DNA of 5,231 bases, from assembly GCA_016209995.1 (NCBI GenBank), contig JACQVC010000249.1, forward strand, positions 1 to 5,231, written 5' to 3'. Each line of letters opens with the position of its first letter. The stretch's first letter is position 1. The DNA comes from Gemmatimonadota bacterium. GTDB lineage: Bacteria; Gemmatimonadota; Gemmatimonadetes; Longimicrobiales; Gaopeijiaceae. Shown here in pieces: positions 1 to 5,231 of the stretch. The position numbers were made by a program, and so were the translations under genes. Below the pieces are notes generated by a model. The model saw only the letters and a program-made list of their open reading frames with translations. It was not told where the DNA came from and did not search any database.

Positions 1-86
1 ACGTTTCGTTGCGTGGGGACCCCGGTCCGCGTGAGACCGCTGTTCGTACCGCAGCAGAGTCCATCCCACGGCACCGAGGAGCTTCT
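1..86. other. Upstream edge, no assignable gene
   Basis: Frame 1 is open from the window edge to a TGA at 88-90 that overlaps the amidohydrolase ATG as ATGA. Frame 2 stops at 32-34. Either could be the end of an upstream gene, but 10 to 29 codons are too few to identify one. No convincing promoter hexamers are visible. Confidence 0.3.
76..81 (+). promoter_or_regulatory. Ribosome binding site for the amidohydrolase
   Basis: GAGGAG lies 5 nt before the ATG at 87. It decides the start in favour of 87 over the upstream in-frame TTG at 9. The ATG is also part of ATGA (87-90), where a frame open from the window edge ends in TGA. Confidence 0.7.
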
Positions 87-1310
87 ATGACTTCCACGCG
101 GCTCGGGCTGCTTCCGCTCCTGCTGGTCCCCACGTTGGCGTTCGGCCAGTCGGCACCCATCACGATCCGGGCCGGCACGCTGCTGGACGGGCGAGGCGGC
201 GTCACGCGCAACGCGACGATCGTCGTCGAGGGCTCGAGGATCATGCGGATCGAGTCGGGCGCGGTTGGCGCGCCGACGTACGACTTGAGCCGCCTCACCG
301 TGATGCCGGGGTTGATCGATACGCACGTCCACATCGGCAACCATTTCGATGCGGACGGGCGCAACCACTGGGATCCGAACGAGACGCCGCAGCAGGCGAT
401 GCTCTACGCCGCCGCGAACGCATACGCGACCCTGCTGGCCGGCTTCACGACGGTGCAGAGCGTAGGCGCCGAGAGCGACCGCGATCTGCGCGACTGGATC
501 GAGCGGGGCCTGATTCCCGGGCCGCGGGTCCTCACGTCGCTGCGCGCGATCCGGGAGCCGGGCGGCACTCCAGCGGAGTTGCGCGAGTTCGTCCGCAGGG
601 CGAAGGCGGATGGCGCCGACGTCGTGAAGATCTTTGCGTCCAAGAGTATCCGCGACGGCGGCGGCCAATCGCTGACGGATGAGCAGGTGCAGGCCGCGTG
701 CGGCGAGGCCCGTGCGGTAGGGTTGCGCACCTTGGTCCACGCGCAGGACGAGGGGAGCGCGCGTGCGGCCACGGTCGCGGGCTGCACGGCGGTCGAGCAC
801 GGCAGCCGGTTGTCCGACGATCTGCTCCGTCTGATGGCGGAGCGCGGGACCTACCTCGACCCCCACATCGGTCTGCTCTACAGGAACTACCTGGACAACC
901 GCGAGCGGTTCATGGGCGAGGGCAACTACACGCCCGCGGGCTTCGCCGAGATGGAGCGGATCATTCCCGTGGCGCTGGCTTCGTTCAAGCGCGCGCTCGC
1001 GAACGGACGCGTCAAGATCGTGTTCGGTACGGACGCGGTGGCCGGAGCGAACGCACGCAACCAGGAGGAGCTGATCTACCGCGTGCGTGAGGGCGGTCAG
1101 CGCCCGCTGGATGCGATCGTGTCCGCGACCTCGCTGGCCGCGCAGTCGCTCAACCTGGCGGACCGCATCGGAGCGATCGCCCCGAACCTGGAGGCCGACC
1201 TCGTGGCCGTCGCTGGCAATCCGCTCGAGGACATCACCGCTCTGCGCCGCGTGGTCTTCGTGATGAAGGGTGGCAAGGTCTACAAGAACGTGGCTCCGGC
1301 ATGGAGATGA
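87..1310 (+). CDS. Exported metal-dependent amidohydrolase (COG1228 / imidazolonepropionase-prolidase-like)
   Basis: This is a 407-residue amidohydrolase-superfamily enzyme, predicted to hydrolyse an amide or peptide-like bond outside the cytoplasm. Residues 1-22 form a signal peptide ending in AFGQS. A small beta domain (about 25-70) leads into the TIM barrel through MPGLIDTHVHIG. The metal-site residues all look present: H80 and H82 (HVH), K181 in VVKIFAS (probable carboxylated bridging lysine), H218 (VHAQ), H238 (EHGS) and D316 (FGTDAV, catalytic Asp). The C-terminus ends with the usual PNLEADLVAVAGNPLEDI segment. The start at 87 was chosen because GAGGAG lies 5 nt upstream and the signal peptide begins there; the frame also reads back to a TTG at 9, giving 26 extra residues with no signal character. 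An M20 peptidase follows 23 bp downstream. Family members include Xaa-Pro or Xaa-Arg dipeptidases and imidazolonepropionase-like enzymes; the substrate cannot be read from sequence. Family assignment is firm, specificity unknown. Confidence 0.93.
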   Translation: MTSTRLGLLPLLLVPTLAFGQSAPITIRAGTLLDGRGGVTRNATIVVEGSRIMRIESGAVGAPTYDLSRLTVMPGLIDTHVHIGNHFDADGRNHWDPNETPQQAMLYAAANAYATLLAGFTTVQSVGAESDRDLRDWIERGLIPGPRVLTSLRAIREPGGTPAELREFVRRAKADGADVVKIFASKSIRDGGGQSLTDEQVQAACGEARAVGLRTLVHAQDEGSARAATVAGCTAVEHGSRLSDDLLRLMAERGTYLDPHIGLLYRNYLDNRERFMGEGNYTPAGFAEMERIIPVALASFKRALANGRVKIVFGTDAVAGANARNQEELIYRVREGGQRPLDAIVSATSLAAQSLNLADRIGAIAPNLEADLVAVAGNPLEDITALRRVVFVMKGGKVYKNVAPAWR

Positions 1311-1322
1311 CCATCCGTTCGA

Positions 1323-1329
1323 GAGGGAG
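1323..1329 (+). promoter_or_regulatory. Ribosome binding site deciding the M20 peptidase start
   Basis: GAGGGAG lies 4 nt before the ATG at 1334 (7 nt from the GAGG core). The two earlier in-frame ATGs lack such a site. One of them, at 1307, overlaps the amidohydrolase stop as ATGA, so a coupled start making an 11- or 9-residue longer signal-peptide n-region cannot be excluded. Confidence 0.6.
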
Positions 1330-1333
1330 TGTC

Positions 1334-2845
1334 ATGCGGACGCTGACCGTATTTCTCGTCGTGCAGGCTCTGGTCGCCGGCGCGGCTCAGGCACAGCTGC
1401 GGACCGAGGTGCAGGACTACGTGAGCGCGCACCAGCAGCAGATCCTCGGCGAGCTGGTCTCGCTGCTCGAGATCCCCAACATCGCCGCGGACCGGGCCAA
1501 CATCCGGCGCAACGCGGAGCGGCTGCGCGAGATGCTGGCGCGGCGGGGCTTCGCGGCTGAGATCCTTGAGACCAGCGTGAACCCGCTGGTGTTCGGCGAG
1601 ATGCGGGTGCCGGGTGCGCAAAGGACGCTGCTGCTGTACGCGCACTATGACGGTCAGCCAGTCAACCCCTCAGGCTGGAGGCAGGACGACCCGTTTCGCC
1701 CGATCCTGCGGGATGGGCGCCTGGAGGACGGGGCGCGGGAGATCACGAATTTCCTCACGCTCGACCGCTTGCCGACGCAGGCACGCGTTTACGCGCGCTC
1801 CGCGTCGGACGACAAGTCGCCGATCGTGGCCCTGCTGGCCGCGGTGGACGCGCTGCGCTCGCTGGGCCGGCAGCCGACCTCGAACCTCAAGGTCATCCTG
1901 GACGGCGAGGAAGAGGCCGGATCGCGAGGCCTCGTCGGCTCGATGGACCGCTATCGCGAGAAGTACAGCGCGGACGTGATGCTCATCCTCGATGGGCCGA
2001 TCCACGCGAGCGGGCGTCCCACGCTGACGTTCGGCGCGCGCGGCATTGTGAGTCTGGACCTCACGGTACACGGCGCCAAGTCGGACCTGCACAGCGGGCA
2101 CTACGGGAACTGGGCGCCCAACCCGGCCATGGATCTGGCGCGGCTGCTGGCCTCGATGAAGGACGAGAGCGGGCGCGCCGTCGTCGCGGGCTTCTACGAC
2201 GACGTGCCGCCGCTCACCCCCGAGGAGAAACGGATCCTCGAGGATGTCCCGGACGACCCGCAGGAGCTGATGCGCTTCTTCGGCATCGCCAGGACGGACA
2301 AGGTCGGTGCGAGCCTCCAAGAAGCGCTGCAATACCCATCGCTCAACATTCGCGGGCTGAGCAGCGCCTACGTAGGCGCCGGCGCCCGCACGATCATCCC
2401 GAGCACGGCCACGGCGGCCATCGACATCCGGCTGGTCCAGGAAACGGATCCCGACCGTATGGCCGAGCGCGTGATCGCGCACATTCGCGGGCAGGGCTTT
2501 CATGTCATCGAGGGCGAGCCCGACGATGCGACGCGTGCCCGCTACCCGAGGATCGTGAGCGTCCGGCGCAGCGGTGGGACCCGCGCCTACCGCAGCGAGA
2601 TGACGCTGCGCGAGTCACGCCAGCTCATCCAGGCGCTCGAGCGCGCGTGGGGCCAGCCGCCCGTCCGCATCCGCACCAGCGGCGGGACCGTCCCGATCTA
2701 TCCCTTCATCGAAGCGCTTGGGTTTCCCGCCATCAGCGTGCCGGTCGTGAACTTCGACAACAACCAGCACAGCGAGAACGAGAACCTGCGGCTCGACAAC
2801 CTCTGGAACGCCGTGGTGACCTTCTCGGCGATCCTCGCGATGTGA
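1334..2845 (+). CDS. Exported M20-family metallopeptidase (dipeptidase/carboxypeptidase-like)
   Basis: This 503-residue M20 peptidase is predicted to use two metal ions, usually Zn2+, to cleave dipeptides or C-terminal residues in the periplasm or outside the cell. Residues 1-20 form a signal peptide ending AAQAQ. Catalytic-domain motifs in order: H104 and D106 in YAHYDGQP (metal ligand and catalytic Asp), D159 in SASDDKSP (bridging Asp), E193 and E194 in GEEEAGS (general base and metal ligand), D220 in LILDGP, and H479 in NQHSENE. The dimerisation domain carries the conserved DLHSGHYG (H253). SGGTVPI (449-455) matches the substrate-carboxylate loop. All metal ligands are present, so it should be active. 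An approximately 20-residue insertion (about 131-152) precedes the DDK motif, where short M20 members go almost directly from DG to GRG..DDKG. The start at 1334 is supported by GAGGGAG; ATGs at 1301 and 1307 are in frame but lack a binding site. It probably shares an operon with the upstream amidohydrolase. Substrate unknown. Confidence 0.93.
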   Translation: MRTLTVFLVVQALVAGAAQAQLRTEVQDYVSAHQQQILGELVSLLEIPNIAADRANIRRNAERLREMLARRGFAAEILETSVNPLVFGEMRVPGAQRTLLLYAHYDGQPVNPSGWRQDDPFRPILRDGRLEDGAREITNFLTLDRLPTQARVYARSASDDKSPIVALLAAVDALRSLGRQPTSNLKVILDGEEEAGSRGLVGSMDRYREKYSADVMLILDGPIHASGRPTLTFGARGIVSLDLTVHGAKSDLHSGHYGNWAPNPAMDLARLLASMKDESGRAVVAGFYDDVPPLTPEEKRILEDVPDDPQELMRFFGIARTDKVGASLQEALQYPSLNIRGLSSAYVGAGARTIIPSTATAAIDIRLVQETDPDRMAERVIAHIRGQGFHVIEGEPDDATRARYPRIVSVRRSGGTRAYRSEMTLRESRQLIQALERAWGQPPVRIRTSGGTVPIYPFIEALGFPAISVPVVNFDNNQHSENENLRLDNLWNAVVTFSAILAM

Positions 2846-2939
2846 CGGTTGGCGGTATTCGGACCGTACGTAGCGAGGTGCCCGGAGCCTGGGGCGGTCC
2901 GAGCGGGAACGGCTCTCTACCCGAACGACGAGGCGGATC
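2846..2939 (+). other. Gap before the aquaporin gene, with an 8-bp inverted repeat
   Basis: This 94-bp spacer holds TCGGACCG (2859-2866), whose exact reverse complement CGGTCCGA lies at 2895-2902 around a 28-nt loop. No T-run follows, so it is not a classic terminator. It could be a weak stem in a leader RNA, an operator, or chance. I find no convincing -35/-10 pair. GAGG at 2930-2933, 6 nt before the ATG at 2940, is the likely ribosome binding site of the aquaporin. Confidence 0.3.
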
Positions 2940-3590
2940 ATGGGGCGAAAAGTCATCGTGGAGGCGATCGGAACGTTCTTCCTGGTGTTCACGGTCGGGC
3001 AGGTCGTTCTCGAGCCCGGCGCCGGCAACCTCGCGCCGCTCGCGATCGGCGCCGTCCTCATGGTCATGGTCTACGCGGGCGGTCACATCTCGGGTGCGCA
3101 CTACAACCCGGCCGTCACGCTGGGCGTGATGCTGCGAGGGAAGGCGACGCGGACGGAGTTGTGGGGCTACTGGGCGGCGCAATTCGGCGGTGGCATCCTG
3201 GCGGCCCTCGTGGTTCGCTACTTGAAGAACGGCGCGGCGAGCATGCCGCTGTTCGTCGATGTGCCGCGGGCGCTGCTGGCGGAATTCCTCTTCACCTTCG
3301 CGCTCGTCCTCGTAGTGCTGAGCGTGGCCACGGCTCGTGGCACTGCCGGCAATTCCTTCTACGGCCTCGCCATCGGCTTCACGGTGCTGGCGGGCGCGTA
3401 CGCGGTGGGCGGTATCTCCGGCGGTGCGTTCAACCCCGCGGTCGCGGTCGGAATCGCCATGCTGGGGCTGGTGTCAGGCGGCAGTCTCTGGATCTACGCG
3501 GTCGCGAACCTGCTGGCCGGCGCGGCCGCGGCGGCCTTGTTTAGGGCGCTCGACCTGGGAGATGACAAAGCCGGCGGCGCGGCGGGCTAG
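2940..3590 (+). CDS. Aquaporin / MIP-family channel with non-canonical selectivity filter
   Basis: This compact 216-residue inner-membrane channel has the MIP fold: six hydrophobic segments (roughly 5-24, 32-48, 76-95, 111-130, 140-157, 181-203) and two pore half-helices. Both NPA motifs are intact: HISGAHYNPAVT (N56-A58) and ISGGAFNPAVAVG (N165-A167). The structural glutamates E8 (TM1) and E115 (TM4) of the two internal repeats are conserved. The oddity is the pore constriction. Aligned by hand to E. coli AqpZ, the ar/R positions F43, H174, T183 and R189 correspond here to I36, A153, G162 and V168. The near-universal Arg after the second NPA is therefore Val, and the filter appears wide and non-polar. 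It is probably not a strict water channel like AqpZ nor a GlpF-type glycerol facilitator (which also keeps the Arg); small neutral solutes or gases are possible, but that is inference. The start at 2940 has GAGG 6 nt upstream. It lies 94 bp after the M20 gene and converges on the ZIP genes. Confidence 0.92.
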   Translation: MGRKVIVEAIGTFFLVFTVGQVVLEPGAGNLAPLAIGAVLMVMVYAGGHISGAHYNPAVTLGVMLRGKATRTELWGYWAAQFGGGILAALVVRYLKNGAASMPLFVDVPRALLAEFLFTFALVLVVLSVATARGTAGNSFYGLAIGFTVLAGAYAVGGISGGAFNPAVAVGIAMLGLVSGGSLWIYAVANLLAGAAAAALFRALDLGDDKAGGAAG

Positions 3591-3610
3591 GGTGCGGGAT
3601 GGCCGTGCAC

Positions 3611-3648
3611 GTGACCCGTGCAGGTCACGCGTGACCGGTGCGGGTCAG
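3611..3648. repeat. Alternating GTGACC/GGTCAC palindromic array between convergent genes (possible bidirectional terminator)
   Basis: Half-sites alternate: GTGACC (3611-3616), GGTCAC (3623-3628), GTGACC (3631-3636), GGTCA (3643-3647). The middle pair forms a perfect 14-bp palindrome, GGTCACGCGTGACC (3623-3636). The first pair forms a 7-bp stem (3610-3616 with 3623-3629, 6-nt loop), and the third a 5-bp stem. It can also be read as a degenerate 20-bp tandem duplication (3611-3630 and 3631-3650, 15 of 20 identical). It fills the gap between the aquaporin stop and the ZIP stop, overlapping the last codons of the ZIP gene. No T-run follows on either strand, so a canonical intrinsic terminator is not shown. 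Confidence 0.5.
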
Positions 3649-4382
3649 AGGTAGTGCTGGAAGAGGACCATGGCGACGAGCGAGAGGCCGGTGACCATGG
3701 CCACGGAGTGCTTGCGCCCCTGAACGTACGCTTCCGGTAGCAGCTCGACGAGCACCATGAACACCATGGCCCCGGCCGCGAAGCCCAGGCCGTAGGGAAG
3801 GGCGGGGGCCACCGCCTCGACGAACAGGAACGCGGGTACCGCCATCAGCGGTTGGGGCAGCGACGAGAAGACGCTCCAGCCCGCGCAGCGCACGACGCTC
3901 ACGCCCCGCGGGCGCATCACCGCGCTGATGGCGAGACCTTCCGGTACGTTGTGCACGGCGATCGCGATGGAGATCGCGGTAGCCAGCGCCATGCCGCCGC
4001 CGAACGCCACGCCCAACGCCACTCCTTCCGAGAACGAGTGTACCGTCATGACCACGACCATGAGGATCATCTGGCGCGCGTCGACGCCGCTCATTCCGCC
4101 GAACTCGAGCTCTTTGTGACTCTCGAGCCAGCGCTGCGTGGTGAGGATGAACAGCACACCCAGCAGCCCGCCCGCCACCGTCTGCACGCCTCCGTATCGG
4201 GTGCCCTCGACGACAAGCCCGAGGCTCGCTCCCATCATGAGGCCGGAGGCGACAGCGTTGGCGTACGCGGCGAGTGGGGGGGAGAGCGTGCGCATGAACG
4301 CGAAGGGAAGCGCGCCCAGCCCGGTGGCCAGCGCCGTGATCAGCGCGTAGACGAAGACGAGCAGCGTGGCGTTCATGGCCAT
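3645..4382 (-). CDS. ZIP-family divalent metal transporter (downstream paralog)
   Basis: This 245-residue inner-membrane ZIP transporter is predicted to carry Zn2+ or a similar divalent ion, with about eight hydrophobic segments. Conserved parts: TM2 YANAVASGLMMG (40-51); TM4 VHSFSEGVALG with H115 and E119; TM5 VHNVPEGLAIS with H144, N145 and E148; TM7 LVELLPEAY with E213. H115, E119, H144 and E148 correspond by hand alignment to the M1 site of Bordetella BbZIP (H177, E181, Q207, E211). The M2 site looks lost: the TM4 Asn of HNxPEG is S116, and the TM6 Glu of the usual EPxGA motif is Q177 in PQPLMAV. The TM3-TM4 loop is short, without the His-rich cluster of many ZIPs. It starts at 4382 (or the ATG at 4376), without a clear ribosome binding site. 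It lies 39 bp after its paralog's stop, suggesting one operon and possible reinitiation. Direction and metal are not shown by sequence. Confidence 0.88.
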   Translation of the reverse strand: MAMNATLLVFVYALITALATGLGALPFAFMRTLSPPLAAYANAVASGLMMGASLGLVVEGTRYGGVQTVAGGLLGVLFILTTQRWLESHKELEFGGMSGVDARQMILMVVVMTVHSFSEGVALGVAFGGGMALATAISIAIAVHNVPEGLAISAVMRPRGVSVVRCAGWSVFSSLPQPLMAVPAFLFVEAVAPALPYGLGFAAGAMVFMVLVELLPEAYVQGRKHSVAMVTGLSLVAMVLFQHYL

Positions 4383-4421
4383 CGAGTCGGTCGGGTGTCC
4401 CGAACCATTTGAGGCCGCCCC

Positions 4422-5150
4422 TTAGCTCGCGACCGCGCGCAACAGCACGACGATACCCAGGGCCACCACCGTGACGACGGCTATACTGGTGTGACCCGCT
4501 TCCCGATACGACTCCGGAAGAAGCTCGACCATGACCAGATAGAGGAGCGCGCCCACGGCGAACCACAGGGCCCATGGGAGCAGTGCCGGGACCGCGCCCA
4601 CCACCGCGAAGGTGACCACGGCCAGCAAGGGCTGATTCACGTTCGTCGCCACGCTCAGGACGGCGGCATCGCGCAGCCGCAGACCCCGACTCGTCACGAT
4701 GGCCCCCAGAATCGTCGCCTCCGGGACGTTGTGCGCCGCCAGCGCCAGCGCCATCAGGATGCCGAAGGGCAGGCTCACGGTCATGGCCACGCCGATCGCG
4801 ATCCCCTCGTGCGCAGCGTGCAGCGTGTTGACGAGAATGACCTGATAACCGTATTCCGGCCGCGTATTGTCCAACCGGTTCAGGTCCATTTCCGAGGTGC
4901 CGGTGGCCACGTGCGTGAGGTACACGAACGCCATGCCCACGAGTGCGGCGGCCGCCGCCGGTAGGGCCGCGCGGTTCAGCTCCGTGGACATGAGCGCGTA
5001 CGCCACGCCGAGCATGAGTCCGGACGCCAGCGCGTTGGCCCAGCCAATCAAGCGCATGGGCGGCGGTCCGGAGGTCAGCGGCAGGATGCCCAGCGCGGCC
5101 GTTAACGCCGCCAGGGAAGCGTAGAGGAGAACGGTCAGTGTGGGATCCAA
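4422..5150 (-). CDS. ZIP-family divalent metal transporter (upstream paralog)
   Basis: This protein of about 242 residues is paralogous to the ZIP gene just downstream; they share the ANAxASGLMxG segment of TM2, QPLxAV of TM6 and VELLPExY of TM7. TM4 reads NTLHAAHEGIAIG with H111, H114 and E115; TM5 reads AHNVPEATILG with H140, N141 and E144; TM7 has E209. The M1 quartet (H111, E115, H140, E144) is kept. The M2 positions are changed: TM4 Asn to A112 and the TM6 Glu to Q173. Two further departures are an extra TM4 histidine (H114 in place of the HNxPEG proline) and alanine (A145) replacing the glycine after the TM5 glutamate. The likely start is a TTG at 5150, giving a normal ZIP N-terminus (MDPTLTVLLYASL), but only weak AGGCGGG lies upstream. 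The frame stays open to the window edge with no ATG, GTG or TTG, so a start beyond the window is possible. Expected in the inner membrane; metal unknown. Confidence 0.85.
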   Translation of the reverse strand: MDPTLTVLLYASLAALTAALGILPLTSGPPPMRLIGWANALASGLMLGVAYALMSTELNRAALPAAAAALVGMAFVYLTHVATGTSEMDLNRLDNTRPEYGYQVILVNTLHAAHEGIAIGVAMTVSLPFGILMALALAAHNVPEATILGAIVTSRGLRLRDAAVLSVATNVNQPLLAVVTFAVVGAVPALLPWALWFAVGALLYLVMVELLPESYREAGHTSIAVVTVVALGIVVLLRAVAS

Positions 5151-5231
5151 GTCGCCCGCCTGCTGGAGGGATCTCGAGGTTCTGACGAGTGCATCGTAAT
5201 TGGGTTGGAGCCTCTCATGACCTCGGTCAGA
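5151..5231. other. Right edge, leader or N-terminal region of the ZIP operon
   Basis: This 81-bp edge lies upstream of the - strand ZIP pair. On the - strand the ZIP frame is open throughout (27 codons, no start codon). A TACGAT resembling a -10 box is present, but without a -35 hexamer at proper spacing, so I do not call a promoter. No + strand gene is recognisable. Confidence 0.3.

Noticed and set aside
17..28. Small GGACC/GGTCC inverted repeat near the left edge
   Set aside because: It is a 5-bp stem with a 2-nt loop, too short and tight to form, and expected by chance in GC-rich DNA.
1670..2503. A 277-codon antisense open frame inside the M20 gene
   Set aside because: It lies entirely opposite a gene with all M20 catalytic motifs. 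Its Arg- and His-rich composition without motifs marks it as a mirror of GC-biased codon use.
2849..3544. A 231-codon + strand frame overlapping the aquaporin
   Set aside because: The overlapping frame at 2940-3590 has two NPA motifs and six hydrophobic segments. This one is a Gly/Arg-rich shadow.
3852..4412. A 186-codon + strand frame opposite the second ZIP gene
   Set aside because: Its many histidines and aspartates might suggest a metal-binding protein, but the pattern is the antisense of hydrophobic ZIP codons and there is no plausible ribosome binding site.
3625..4575. A 316-codon open frame on the - strand spanning the second ZIP gene and the end of the first
   Set aside because: It is rich in Arg, Gly and His with no domain and overlaps both ZIP genes, which show strong family motifs and membrane segments in their own frames. 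Long alternative frames are expected at this GC content.
5193..5198. TACGAT on the - strand as a possible -10 promoter box for the ZIP operon
   Set aside because: No -35-like hexamer lies 16-18 nt upstream, and the window ends nearby, so a promoter cannot be supported.

Overview
This is a high-GC window (roughly two-thirds G+C by eye) from a bacterial chromosome, with short gaps and strong G/C bias at third codon positions. The paired secreted amidohydrolase and M20 peptidase resemble proteins common in Gemmatimonadota, Acidobacteriota and other soil or environmental lineages. That placement is only an impression, because there is no rRNA or other marker here.

Layout: two convergent blocks meet near 3591-3644. 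On the + strand are (1) an exported COG1228-type amidohydrolase (87-1310), (2) an exported M20 metallopeptidase (1334-2845), 23 bp downstream and probably co-transcribed, and (3) a compact aquaporin-family channel (2940-3590) after a 94-bp gap. On the - strand, reading leftward, are two tandem paralogous ZIP-family metal transporters (4422-5150, then 3645-4382), 39 bp apart. The 54-bp convergent gap holds alternating GTGACC/GGTCAC half-sites that may act as a two-way terminator. Positions 1-86 and 5151-5231 hold no gene I can assign. Both are open in the reading frame of the adjacent gene, so they may contain the ends of neighbouring genes or an N-terminal extension.

How the genes may work together: the first two encode predicted exported metal-dependent hydrolases with intact metal ligands. 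They plausibly act one after the other on extracytoplasmic peptides or amides. The ZIP pair would move divalent metal such as Zn2+ across the inner membrane. A metal-supply link between the two blocks is speculation, since they are on opposite strands.

I see no phage, IS, CRISPR, toxin-antitoxin, defence or RNA gene and no clearly new system. The points most worth a second look are residue-level: an aquaporin whose aromatic/arginine filter appears fully replaced by small or aliphatic residues, and two ZIP paralogs that keep the M1 metal site but appear to have lost the M2 site.
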